From positions 1 through 64,000 of the forward strand of contig CALIEB010000005.1 of assembly GCA_938022205.1 (NCBI GenBank): 64,000 nt of DNA, written 5' to 3'. Numbering within the stretch: position 1 is the first letter of the stretch; each line of letters opens with the position of its first letter. Shown piece after piece: positions 1 through 7,862 of this stretch. This DNA is from an uncultured Anaerolineae bacterium. Lineage in GTDB: Bacteria > Chloroflexota > Anaerolineae > Aggregatilineales > Phototrophicaceae. The notes beneath the pieces are model-generated. The model did not search any database. It saw only the letters and a program-made list of their open reading frames with translations, and was not told the DNA's origin. The position numbers were made by a program, and so were the translations under genes.

Positions 1-182
1 CAGACAAGCGAATCCACAAAAAAGAGCAAGCATTTTTACAAAAAGTGGTGCTTGCTCTCAGCTTGGCATCGTATGATTTAGAAGAACGTCTTGAGCATTT
101 GATGTCTCACAAGGATAGGTTCATCCCGCACTCGCAAAACCCTCATAGTTCACATCAGCTGCTCAATTGGCAAAGCTATTAA
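1..182 (+). CDS. C-terminal end of an unrecognised protein (partial)
   Basis: An open frame runs from the window edge (codons begin at base 3) for 59 codons to a TAA at 180-182. The visible end is hydrophilic and helix-prone (KKEQAFLQKVVLALSLASYDLEE), with a basic/His-rich tail. No family is recognised and the start lies outside the window. It is followed within 10 bases by a strong hairpin with a T-rich tail, which supports a real gene end. Moderate confidence that it is coding, none for function. Confidence 0.5.
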   Translation, partial: DKRIHKKEQAFLQKVVLALSLASYDLEERLEHLMSHKDRFIPHSQNPHSSHQLLNWQSY

Positions 183-191
183 AGAAAGCTG

Positions 192-251
192 CTGGCGACA
201 AACACGCTTAAGCGCACCCTATGCGGTTTATCGCCAGTTTATCTTTTTCCT
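192..251 (+). terminator. Rho-independent terminator, probably bidirectional
   Basis: Arms CTGGCGACAAAC (192-203) and GTTTATCGCCAG (226-237) pair with a single mismatch. They are followed on the plus strand by TTTATCTTTTT. On the minus strand the odd pair becomes a G-U wobble, so the same hairpin can end the helicase transcript that stops at 276. Confidence 0.65.
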
Positions 252-275
252 CTCGCGCCGCCGCTATTCGCCCCA

Positions 276-3200
276 TTATACCCGCAGAAGCCCTAAACTG
301 CACACGATTTTAGGGTCATCCGACCCGTCGCTAGCGCGCGTCACAACGCACAAGCGACCCTCGTCGTACAGCCGCAGCACCTGCTCGCTGAGCATCGCGT
401 CACTTATGCCTAAACGCATCTGGCGATTGAGTGTATCGGCGGCATATTCTGTGAGCGGGCTGGCGTAAATGGCATCAACGACCGCGTCCAAAGCAGCAAC
501 GCGCACGCGCTCGTGGTCATCAAGCAGCATCAGCTTCTGGGCTTTTAAAGTTTCTACGTGCGCTTTCAGGCGGTTATACGCGCGGAAGCGCGCGCTGCTC
601 GGTCGCCCCAGCTGCCCACCGCCCATCTTTTGCTGCGCCTCTAAAACCGTCAGCATGCCGCGTTCGACCGCCGCATGGTGGTAAGGAGCGCGCTCTAACG
701 CGGGTGTGGTCGCTGCACAACGCGCCGCGTTCAAAATAGCAAACTGAGACTCGCTGACAATCTTGCCGTCCGCATCCACCCATATCAGCATGTCTTGGTG
801 CCTGCTCGTGCGCAAATAGACCAGCACGCCTTCAGGCTCTTGCGGGTTGGGGATGTGAGCGCGCGCGCTGTAACTGACAAACGGCATCTGCTCAATCTTC
901 TTGCGCAGGCCGGGGTCTTCCTCAACCGCCTTGTTCCAAATTTCTAGCGCGTAGCTGGAAAGGTCTACGTCACTGTCGCCTGCCTCGTCTAAAATGCCTT
1001 CAACCTCGTTGTAAAGGTTAATCACGGCTTCGTGTTCTTCGTCCTCAAAAAACCGCTCGTCCGTGCCGACCACTTCGGCATTCTCTTGCAAGCGCGCCTT
1101 CACACGGTGGCGCAGGCGGATAATGCGCTCCACGCCATCGGCTGGCACGAAAGAGTAGCACAAAATCTCCTGTGCCTGCTGCCCGATGCGGTCAACACGT
1201 CCCGCCCGCTGGATAAGACGAATAATCGCCCACGCAATGTCGTAGTTAACAACAATGTGCGCGTCTTGTAAGTTCTGCCCTTCTGACAGCACGTCGGTGG
1301 CAACAAGCACGCGCAACTCATCCGCTGCCGCCACGCGCTTGTTGTTGCTGCGCGGGCTGAACCGCTGCACCACATCGCCCACGTTGGGGTCGCTGCCCGT
1401 CACGCCCGCCACGTGACGAATGCCCGCACGCTTGAGTTCGCGCTCCAAATAACTGACCGTGTCAGCAAATTGGCTGAAAATCAGCACCTTTTCCTGCGGG
1501 TGCGTTTCGGTCAGCAGCTGAATAAGCCGCGCGAGCTTCTTATCTTCGTCTGGCTTCCACGCGCCGCACCTGTCCAGCACCTCCTGCAATGCCCATGCGT
1601 CCTCGAGCAAGTGCGCCCGCAGCTTGGGCATGAAAAAGCGCGAGTCAATCCAACGGAAGCGCGTGCGGTATTTTTCGCTGTAAAGCGTGTAAAGCTGCGT
1701 CGCGCGCGCGCGACGCAGCTCATGCGTCGACACGGTCGACCACGTCACGTCTTGCCAAATGTCGTCCTGCGTCGTCTCAATGTCGCCCGCGTCGTCGCGC
1801 GCTTCAATAACTTCAGGGTCAAGGTCAATCGCGTCGAGGTCGACGATGTCTTGCGTGCCGATAGGCAACGGCAGCCCGTTCTCTAAAGCATAGGCGTAAA
1901 TCTCATTGCGCAAGATGTGCCGCTGTACGGACTGCAAGAAGACCGCGCCGCTGCTTTCCAGCCGCTTGAACAGATTGGTGCGACTGAACCCTATCAGGCG
2001 TTTGCCCGCCTTCGACAGGTTGTCAAGCTGCTGCTTTTCGTCTTTCTTTGCGCTCTTATAGGCATTGCCGTCGATATATTGCCCGAGACCATAACGCGGC
2101 AGCTCTAAGGCTTGTATAAAACGTACCACCTCATCGCTGTAGAGGTAGCTGTATTGGTCGCCTTGCGGCGGCACGTCAAACGTCAGCGTGCGCGGCACGC
2201 GGCGCGGGAAGTAGCTGCGGCGTTCCTCGCCTGTCTCACGGTCGCGGTAGGTCAGGTACTTGCGACCGTTTTGCGGGTCGGTGTGCGCGTAATGCTCTTG
2301 GATAAAGCTGCGTGTGCGCCGTATCATGTACAAGCGCATCAGCTCGCGCCAATCGTCGGCATAGTCGCTCTTCTCAAACGCCGCCAGCGTGCGCAGCCCC
2401 GCCTGATGACGACGCGAAAACTCAACCTCGCCGATAGCACGCAGCAGTGCCTCCGGACGAATGCCCAAATCGCGGTCTTCCGGCACAAACAAGCGCAGCT
2501 GGTTCGACAAGTCAATAAACGCCTTATTGTAAGGCGTGGCGGACAGCAAGATGACATAGCAATCGTTTCTGCTCAAGTAGTCCTTGATAGCAGCGTAGGT
2601 CTTACCCTGACGGTTGCGCAGGTTGTGGCTCTCGTCAATGATGACCATGCGGTAGCGGCGCAGCTCAGGTAGCTCGCGGCCCGCCATGCTCGTCGGCAGC
2701 ACTTTGGCACGCAAGTTATACGCCTCTACGTAGTCCTCGCGCCACATCCTTTGCAGGTTGGGTGGACAAAGAATGAGCGTCTCAAAGTCAAAGTCGTCTT
2801 CAAACAGCTTAGCGAGCGCGGTCGCCATCAGCGTCTTGCCTAAGCCGACCACGTCGCCAATCAGCACCCCGCCGCGCTGGTGTAGATGATGCGCGGCAAT
2901 GCGCACCGCCGCCTCTTGATAGTCGAACAACACGCCTTGAAACTGCTTAGGCACGCGGAACTCGTTTAACCCCGTGCGCGCCTCTTGCGAGAGGTGGTAT
3001 GCCATCTTGATGTAGATGTGGTAAGGCGACGTGAGCGTTTCGCTCGCCCAGCTCTCCTCCAAAATCTGAGCAAGCTCCGCCGTGATGTCGAACGACCAGC
3101 GGTCTTCCCAACGGTCGTTAAACCACTTCGCCAGCTTAAGTGCTGCGTCCGCGTCGACCACTTCGACGTTTAGCTCGCCCTGCCCCGCCAAGCCCGCCAT

Positions 3201-3701
3201 CGTCAGGTTGCTGCTGCCGACAAAGCCGACCGCCGGCACACGGCGATTGTCATCGTCATGCAACAAGTAGAGCTTGGCGTGCAGCTTGGTTCTAAGGTAG
3301 AGCTTGACCTGCACCTTGCCCTCTCTAAGCTGGCGTGCTAGCTGGCGCAGGGTGCGCTCGTCGGCGTTGGTCGGTACGCCCACCGTCAACTGGTCACGAA
3401 ACTCCTGCGCAAGATGGTTTTTCATGCGCAAGGCGGTTGCCGCGTCAATGCGCGACTGCTCGCGCAGCTGCCGCATCGCCTCACGGAACTCGTCTTCTGG
3501 ACGCGATTGCATGCCGACAAGCACGCGCACGCGGTTCGTTGGCGCGCCCTGCCAGCTGTCGACCTCGTCGGCGACCGCCCCCCAGCCGCGCAGGTTAAAA
3601 TAGCCCACACAAAAATCAGCACGGGAAGCCTCGCGCAAGCTCTGTTTCAACTCTTCAAGCAAAATTTGCTTAGGTTCGATGTTATCAAAAATACGTGGCA
3701 T
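276..3701 (-). CDS. PLD-nuclease / SNF2-type helicase fusion protein
   Basis: A large 1141-aa protein. The N-terminal ~200 residues are a phospholipase-D-like nuclease domain with one HKD half-motif (H-A-K at about 141-143, then GSSNLT about 22 residues later). A two-lobed SF2/SNF2 ATPase follows: Walker A GDVVGLGKT (~282-290), DESH box (~356), LSATPYN, and in the second lobe LIFSQFAD, ATDVLSEGQNLQ and RAGRVDRIGQ. The last ~280 residues are a helical extension I do not recognise. The start at 3701 is preferred over the upstream 3728 because AGGAG lies 6 bases before it. It stands alone: no methylase, restriction or DISARM partner is adjacent. Such fusions are usually assigned to DNA repair or antiphage defence. 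That role is inference. Confidence 0.85.
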   Translation of the reverse strand: MPRIFDNIEPKQILLEELKQSLREASRADFCVGYFNLRGWGAVADEVDSWQGAPTNRVRVLVGMQSRPEDEFREAMRQLREQSRIDAATALRMKNHLAQEFRDQLTVGVPTNADERTLRQLARQLREGKVQVKLYLRTKLHAKLYLLHDDDNRRVPAVGFVGSSNLTMAGLAGQGELNVEVVDADAALKLAKWFNDRWEDRWSFDITAELAQILEESWASETLTSPYHIYIKMAYHLSQEARTGLNEFRVPKQFQGVLFDYQEAAVRIAAHHLHQRGGVLIGDVVGLGKTLMATALAKLFEDDFDFETLILCPPNLQRMWREDYVEAYNLRAKVLPTSMAGRELPELRRYRMVIIDESHNLRNRQGKTYAAIKDYLSRNDCYVILLSATPYNKAFIDLSNQLRLFVPEDRDLGIRPEALLRAIGEVEFSRRHQAGLRTLAAFEKSDYADDWRELMRLYMIRRTRSFIQEHYAHTDPQNGRKYLTYRDRETGEERRSYFPRRVPRTLTFDVPPQGDQYSYLYSDEVVRFIQALELPRYGLGQYIDGNAYKSAKKDEKQQLDNLSKAGKRLIGFSRTNLFKRLESSGAVFLQSVQRHILRNEIYAYALENGLPLPIGTQDIVDLDAIDLDPEVIEARDDAGDIETTQDDIWQDVTWSTVSTHELRRARATQLYTLYSEKYRTRFRWIDSRFFMPKLRAHLLEDAWALQEVLDRCGAWKPDEDKKLARLIQLLTETHPQEKVLIFSQFADTVSYLERELKRAGIRHVAGVTGSDPNVGDVVQRFSPRSNNKRVAAADELRVLVATDVLSEGQNLQDAHIVVNYDIAWAIIRLIQRAGRVDRIGQQAQEILCYSFVPADGVERIIRLRHRVKARLQENAEVVGTDERFFEDEEHEAVINLYNEVEGILDEAGDSDVDLSSYALEIWNKAVEEDPGLRKKIEQMPFVSYSARAHIPNPQEPEGVLVYLRTSRHQDMLIWVDADGKIVSESQFAILNAARCAATTPALERAPYHHAAVERGMLTVLEAQQKMGGGQLGRPSSARFRAYNRLKAHVETLKAQKLMLLDDHERVRVAALDAVVDAIYASPLTEYAADTLNRQMRLGISDAMLSEQVLRLYDEGRLCVVTRASDGSDDPKIVCSLGLLRV

Positions 3702-3746
3702 GACGCGCTCCTGCAAACAAATAACCAAAACATGACCAAGCGGCGG

Positions 3747-4478
3747 CTATAGCGCAAGCCAAAGCCCACACACAATCAGCATCTGTCCTGTGCCATAGGC
3801 GAACCAAATCACGTCACCGATGCTGCGAAAGTGCAGCTTGCGAAAGAGTTGCGCCGCCAGTAGCAAATCGCTCAGCAGAAACAGCGCGCCACCGAGCGCA
3901 AGCCAAATGAAGAGCGCACTCTGCAACGCAAGCCCTGTGGCAACAGCGGGCGTGGTTGCCAGCAGCGCGGTATACGGCAGCGCGGCAAGGTGGATAATCG
4001 TCACCGCGTTCTTGTAGAACACGACAGCAAACCAACAACCTAGTGCGACCGCGAACCAGCCCAACAGCGCGACCACGAACGGCGCAGTCCACGTTAGCGC
4101 GAGCGTATCGCCGTAGCTTAACAGCCCAACGACGTAGCAAACATGCCCCAGTCCGAACGCGCCCATGCCCGCCAACAAGTAGTTTTCGTGTTGGATAATA
4201 AGGCGTGCCATGAACAAGTCACCGAGAAAGCCCAGCGTCATCCCCAGCGCAAGCCAAAACGGCAGCGCATGCCCGAACGTGCTTTGTGTGAAGAAAAAAG
4301 CTAGCCACGCCAGCACAACCAATGCCGCCGACGACCCCATGCGCAACCGTGTAGGGATGCGGTGGGTTTGTTCGGCGTTCTCTTGGGCGAAGAACAAGAA
4401 GCCGCCGAAGAGCTGCACCGCCCACGCGCCCCACAGCACGATCAACAGCAGGCGTTCCACGTCAGAAAAATAAGCCAT
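3747..4478 (-). CDS. YhhN family membrane protein (lysoplasmalogenase-like)
   Basis: A 243-aa integral membrane protein with about eight hydrophobic segments. The characteristic YhhN/TMEM86 pair of acidic motifs is visible: GMTLGFLGDLFM near residue 80 and LGGALFLLSDLLLA near residue 195. In animals and some bacteria the family hydrolyses the vinyl-ether bond of lysoplasmalogens. Substrate here is unknown. The start has GAAAGG nine bases upstream. It lies downstream of the GH5-like gene on the same strand with a 76-base gap, so cotranscription is possible. Length is typical or slightly long for the family. Confidence 0.75.
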   Translation of the reverse strand: MAYFSDVERLLLIVLWGAWAVQLFGGFLFFAQENAEQTHRIPTRLRMGSSAALVVLAWLAFFFTQSTFGHALPFWLALGMTLGFLGDLFMARLIIQHENYLLAGMGAFGLGHVCYVVGLLSYGDTLALTWTAPFVVALLGWFAVALGCWFAVVFYKNAVTIIHLAALPYTALLATTPAVATGLALQSALFIWLALGGALFLLSDLLLAAQLFRKLHFRSIGDVIWFAYGTGQMLIVCGLWLAL

Positions 4479-4554
4479 CTTGTGTAGCCTTTCTCAAGCG
4501 CACCTTATCCGCACCAACGCCGTATGACAAATTTTATTCAATCATAGCACAGGT

Positions 4555-5793
4555 TTAGGTGCTGCTTGGTGAACTGTCTTGTTGTACAAACTGCTCATAG
4601 AGGCGCGTCAAATGGAAGACGGGGTCTTGGTAATAATCTTCCATGCTGATATCCAATGCCACGCGCCGCGCGGCAGGCTTCACTTGCGGCTTTGTCTGGG
4701 CAAAGCGACGGATAACTTCCGCGTGCGGCTTCAGCGTGCCGTCAGGGCGCACCAGCCCGAAGAACCGCTCGTGAATAGCCTCATTGCACGGTGGCAGCTG
4801 CCACAGCTCTGAGCTATAGTCAGCGAAGCACCAGAACAAGCTGCCTGTTGCACCCACCTCAACCAGCTTAGGCAGCACTGCGCTAATATATTCGGCGAGT
4901 GCCTCCTCAGATGCCATAAACTGCGAGCGTGGTGCGCCCCACTGTTGCCATGTCCACGTTTGCGACGGCGCGCCCATTGGCGCGGTGCAGCCGCCCCACT
5001 CTTCCATCAGCGTCGGCTTGCCACACATCGCTGAAACCAGCGCACACGTAAAAGGCACCCAGTCCGTATCGAGCGGGCTGCGCGCCATCGCCATGTACAT
5101 CGGGTAAGAATGCATCACCGCCACGTCTAACACCTCGTAGATGTCGTTGATGCGCAGCCCATTGTCTTCGGTCAAGCTGCCGGAATGCAGCCCACACGTC
5201 ACCGGACGATGCGGGTCAACAGACTTGATGAGGTCGCGCATTGCTGCCGCCCACGCTCGCCCCACCGCCGCGCTGTGTGGATAGGCAAACAAATCAGGCT
5301 CATTGCCCAAGTTCCACATCCACACGGCAGGATGGTCTTTGAGCGCGCTCACCACGGTGCGCACGAGCAGCTGCGCGGCAGCTAGTGCCGTTTCGTCGTG
5401 AAAAGGGTTGCGATACGCACCACCGATAGGTTGTCCACGTGTCACGAGCTGGCGCAGGTGCGGCGTAGGCGGCGCGGCGTTTAGGTCACACAGCCAGCTT
5501 GGTGCCCAGTTGGGTCCGCTCATATGCCCGGTAAAAAAGGTGATGTCGAGCTGTATGCCGCTGTCATGGGCGATGTCCGCCACTTTCAACAGATGGCGCA
5601 AACACTGCTGCGATACTTGGTCGGGCGTGGGCTGCCAATCATCCCACAGCAAGAAGATGCGCGCGACGTTCATGCCTAAATCAGCAATCAGCTGGAACTC
5701 TTCGCGCACTTCGCCTGTGTCAAAGTGCGACCACCAATACATGGCTTTGCGGCGGGGCCAATAGTTAACACCAAGCACAAAGGGCTGTGACAT
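4555..5793 (-). CDS. GH5-like (beta-mannanase/cellulase-type) glycoside hydrolase
   Basis: A 412-aa TIM-barrel glycosidase. The clan-A signature is present: WNLGNEPD at about residue 170 supplies the acid/base Glu, and MEEWGG at about residue 265 supplies the likely nucleophile Glu. The protein opens directly with the first barrel strand (FVLGVNYWPRRKAMYWW) and has no signal peptide, so it probably acts in the cytoplasm on an imported oligosaccharide or glycoside. AGGGG lies before the ATG. A promoter with TTGTTA and TACAAT boxes 17 bases apart is seen at 5841-5869. The precise substrate cannot be read from the sequence. Confidence 0.78.
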   Translation of the reverse strand: MSQPFVLGVNYWPRRKAMYWWSHFDTGEVREEFQLIADLGMNVARIFLLWDDWQPTPDQVSQQCLRHLLKVADIAHDSGIQLDITFFTGHMSGPNWAPSWLCDLNAAPPTPHLRQLVTRGQPIGGAYRNPFHDETALAAAQLLVRTVVSALKDHPAVWMWNLGNEPDLFAYPHSAAVGRAWAAAMRDLIKSVDPHRPVTCGLHSGSLTEDNGLRINDIYEVLDVAVMHSYPMYMAMARSPLDTDWVPFTCALVSAMCGKPTLMEEWGGCTAPMGAPSQTWTWQQWGAPRSQFMASEEALAEYISAVLPKLVEVGATGSLFWCFADYSSELWQLPPCNEAIHERFFGLVRPDGTLKPHAEVIRRFAQTKPQVKPAARRVALDISMEDYYQDPVFHLTRLYEQFVQQDSSPSST

Positions 5794-5840
5794 ACGTTTT
5801 CCCCTAGCCTAAGCTGTGTTAAAGCACAAGTAACAAGCGT

Positions 5841-5869
5841 ATTGTAGACAAACATTTGCTAGATAACAA
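5841..5869 (-). promoter_or_regulatory. Sigma-70-type promoter for the GH5-like gene
   Basis: On the minus strand a -35 TTGTTA (5864-5869) and a -10 TACAAT (5841-5846) are separated by 17 bases. They lie about 50 bases upstream of the start at 5793. Confidence 0.55.
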
Positions 5870-5870
5870 A

Positions 5871-5904
5871 TACGCCTGTGTTTAGTCATACAAACACAGG
5901 CGTA
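5871..5904 (-). terminator. Terminator hairpin downstream of tRNA-His
   Basis: A perfect 13-bp inverted repeat (TACGCCTGTGTTT at 5871-5883 and its complement at 5892-5904) with an 8-base loop. On the minus strand it is followed by ATTTGTT. It separates the tRNA-His/suf read-through from the GH5-like gene. Confidence 0.55.
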
Positions 5905-5977
5905 ACAATTTCACCGCAGCAATTTGGAGGAACGCGCGAAGCCTGTTCCTACCACTGTCAAACAGGCACAAAAAGAG

Positions 5978-6051
5978 GGTGGATAATGGGACTCGAACCC
6001 ACAACATGCGGAACCACAATCCGCTGCTCTGCCAATTGAGCTATATCCACC
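5978..6051 (-). tRNA. tRNA-His (anticodon GTG)
   Basis: A complete cloverleaf is readable on the minus strand. It has acceptor arm GTGGATA/TATCCAC, D arm GCTC/GAGC, anticodon stem GCGGA/TCCGC with loop TTGTGGT (anticodon GTG), and a T arm with TTCGAGT. An extra G precedes position 1 opposite a C discriminator, the hallmark of tRNA-His. CCA is not encoded. A TATACT -10 box lies just upstream (plus-strand 6062-6069 area). Confidence 0.95.
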
Positions 6052-6087
6052 ACATGCCTAAAGTATATGCTACTTCGCAGAAAAAAT

Positions 6088-6720
6088 CTAGGGTGTTTTT
6101 GTGGCAACGAGCAAGTGCGCAGTGCTGTTCCCCAGCACGACGGTCTCACGCCGCGCCGCAAACCCTGCCGCCGCAAACGGCGCGAGCAGCTCGATTTCCT
6201 CGCGCTGCCCCGTAATACGATATAGCCACTCAATCGCGTCCACAAGCCCACGCGGGCGATGCAGCACGCCGTTGAACACCACGACCAACACGCCGTCGGG
6301 ACGCAGCACACGGCGTACCTCCGCAATCGTCTGCGGCTCTAAGATAAAGCGCGTAGGAAACGTGCTAACGACCGCGTCAAACTGGGCAGACGCAAACGGT
6401 AGGTGCTGCGCCTGCGCACGTAGCAAGTAGCCGGCAACGGCATAGCGCGCTAGCTTGCGCCGTGCCAGCCGACCCATCTGCGGTGAAAAGTCAATGCCAA
6501 CGGCGCACCATCCCGCACGCTGTAAGTCCACTTGCAAGCTGCCGGTGCCGTGCGCTAGCTCTAAAACGCGCCCGCCCGCCGGCAGAAACGCTAGAGCGGC
6601 GCGCTGCCACGACCGCCACGCACCTAATGACACAGCCCAGCTCACCGCGTCATAGGTGAACGCCAAAGGGTGATAGAGCAAATAAAAGCCCCAATTGACC
6701 AAGCGCGCCCAAACACGCAT
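6088..6720 (-). CDS. Class I SAM-dependent methyltransferase
   Basis: A 210-aa Rossmann-fold methyltransferase of the UbiE/COQ5-like type. Motif I is VLELAHGTGS (~53-62), followed by an acidic strand-2 end (GIDFSPQM), motif II FDAVVSTFPT and the post-II segment LRPDGVLVVVFNG. The N terminus has a hydrophobic/aromatic stretch that may lie against the membrane. The start is three bases after the stop of the upstream phosphodiesterase, implying translational coupling in the same operon. The methyl acceptor cannot be predicted. Confidence 0.8.
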   Translation of the reverse strand: MRVWARLVNWGFYLLYHPLAFTYDAVSWAVSLGAWRSWQRAALAFLPAGGRVLELAHGTGSLQVDLQRAGWCAVGIDFSPQMGRLARRKLARYAVAGYLLRAQAQHLPFASAQFDAVVSTFPTRFILEPQTIAEVRRVLRPDGVLVVVFNGVLHRPRGLVDAIEWLYRITGQREEIELLAPFAAAGFAARRETVVLGNSTAHLLVATKTP

Positions 6721-6723
6721 GCA

Positions 6724-7473
6724 CTATGCCAACGCCTGCAAGATAACATCGGGCACGTCGGTAATAATGGCATGCACGCCCCAAGCCTTGAGCTGTCGTG
6801 CGCGGTCGGCATCGTTGAGCGTCCAGACGTTGACGACGCGCCCCGCCGCCGTTTCACGAGCAATCATCGCCTCATCGACAATGTCATGATGAGGATGATA
6901 TGCCTCATAGAGCATGTCGCCTAGCACAGGGAAGGGGTCGAAATACGCGGGTTCGTGCAATACACCGACAGCAACTTGTGGCATCAGTGCGCGAAAGCGC
7001 AGCAGCGCGTGCGGGTTAAACGACGATACAATCGTTTGCGTTTCTAAGCCGAAGCGCGCAATTGTCTCCGCCACCTTTTGCTCGATGCCATCTTGACCGT
7101 CATCGGGCAGCGACTTAATTTCCACGTTGTAAAGCAAGCGCGTGCCAAACTCGGCAAAAACTTCGTCTAGAGTCGGCACCGTCACACCGTCAAAGCGCGG
7201 GTCAAAGCGCACGCCCGCGTCCAATGCCTTGAGTTCCGCCAAACTCAGCTCTTGCACGCGCCCCGTGCCGTTGGTCAGCGCGTCCACTTCAGCGTCGTGA
7301 AAGACGACTAAAGCCCCGTCACGGCTGAGCTGCACGTCTAGCTCCACGCCCTGCGCGCCCTGTGCCAACGCCAGCGCAAACGCTGGCAGCGTGTTTTGCG
7401 GCGCGTATGCTTTTGCGCCGCGATGACCAAACACCAGCGTTTGCTTGCCGTAGCGTGCAAACCAAGCCGACAT
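6724..7473 (-). CDS. Glycerophosphodiester phosphodiesterase
   Basis: A 249-aa GDPD-family TIM barrel. It carries the N-terminal catalytic HRGAKAYAPQNT motif, the metal-binding ELDVQLSRDGALVVFHD segment and a C-terminal VNVWTLND strand. It should hydrolyse glycerophosphodiesters to glycerol-3-phosphate and an alcohol. There is no signal peptide, so it is cytoplasmic. GGGAGG lies five bases before the ATG, and the Rieske gene stop is 10 bases upstream, so this is part of the suf-downstream transcription unit. Confidence 0.9.
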   Translation of the reverse strand: MSAWFARYGKQTLVFGHRGAKAYAPQNTLPAFALALAQGAQGVELDVQLSRDGALVVFHDAEVDALTNGTGRVQELSLAELKALDAGVRFDPRFDGVTVPTLDEVFAEFGTRLLYNVEIKSLPDDGQDGIEQKVAETIARFGLETQTIVSSFNPHALLRFRALMPQVAVGVLHEPAYFDPFPVLGDMLYEAYHPHHDIVDEAMIARETAAGRVVNVWTLNDADRARQLKAWGVHAIITDVPDVILQALA

Positions 7474-7483
7474 ATTTGCCTCC

Positions 7484-7816
7484 CTAAGTGCCGACGTTTA
7501 GCTGTATCATACCGTCTTGCACGCGCACGGGGAAGGCTCTTACATCGCGCAAAGCGGGCGCACGCAACACCTTGCCCGTACGCACGTCAAAGCGCGCCCC
7601 GTGACGCGGACAGGCAATCTCGTAACCTTCCAGCGGCACAGGACGACCCTGCGCATCTTCGGTGAGCGCGTTGCCGTCGTGCGTGCAAACGTCTTCGATA
7701 GCGTAATACTGCCCGTCAACGTTAAACACAGCCACCCACCGCCCGTCAACGTCGAACACTTCGCGCGCGCCAGTTGGGATGTCTTCCGCTGCGCACACGG
7801 TTAGCCATTCTGCCAA
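7484..7816 (-). CDS. Rieske-type [2Fe-2S] ferredoxin
   Basis: A 110-aa single-domain Rieske protein with both cluster motifs: C-T-H (VCTHDGN, ~51-53) and C-P-R-H (ACPRHGARFD, ~72-75). There is no membrane segment, so it is a soluble ferredoxin. The most credible start is a TTG at 7816, with GGAG eight bases before it. Longer frames would run back into sufD. Small Rieske proteins are common partners in SUF operons, where they may shuttle electrons or accept clusters. The exact donor is unknown. A hairpin with a T tail lies between sufD and this gene. Confidence 0.85.
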   Translation of the reverse strand: MAEWLTVCAAEDIPTGAREVFDVDGRWVAVFNVDGQYYAIEDVCTHDGNALTEDAQGRPVPLEGYEIACPRHGARFDVRTGKVLRAPALRDVRAFPVRVQDGMIQLNVGT

Positions 7817-7836
7817 AGCCTTTGCTCCTGCATGTG

Positions 7837-7859
7837 AAAAAGGGCGCGTCTGCGCCCTT
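7837..7859 (-). terminator. Hairpin/terminator between sufD and the Rieske gene
   Basis: A perfect 8-bp stem (AAGGGCGC/GCGCCCTT, arms 7840-7847 and 7852-7859) with a 4-base loop is followed on the minus strand by TTTT. The Rieske ribosome binding site begins only a few bases after it. It looks like an intrinsic attenuator that lowers expression of the downstream genes relative to sufCBD. Confidence 0.6.
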
Positions 7860-7862
7860 CGA

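Noticed and set aside
5801-5820. Recurring TTTCCCCTA motif (also near 39700 and 58572)
   Set aside because: On the coding strand of two of these sites it is simply an AGGGGAAAA-type ribosome binding site before a minus-strand gene; the third is an isolated half-match.
5941-5972. GCCTGTT/AACAGGC repeat just downstream of tRNA-His considered as its terminator
   Set aside because: The T-run lies before rather than after the stem on the minus strand. The stronger hairpin at 5871-5904 is a better terminator.
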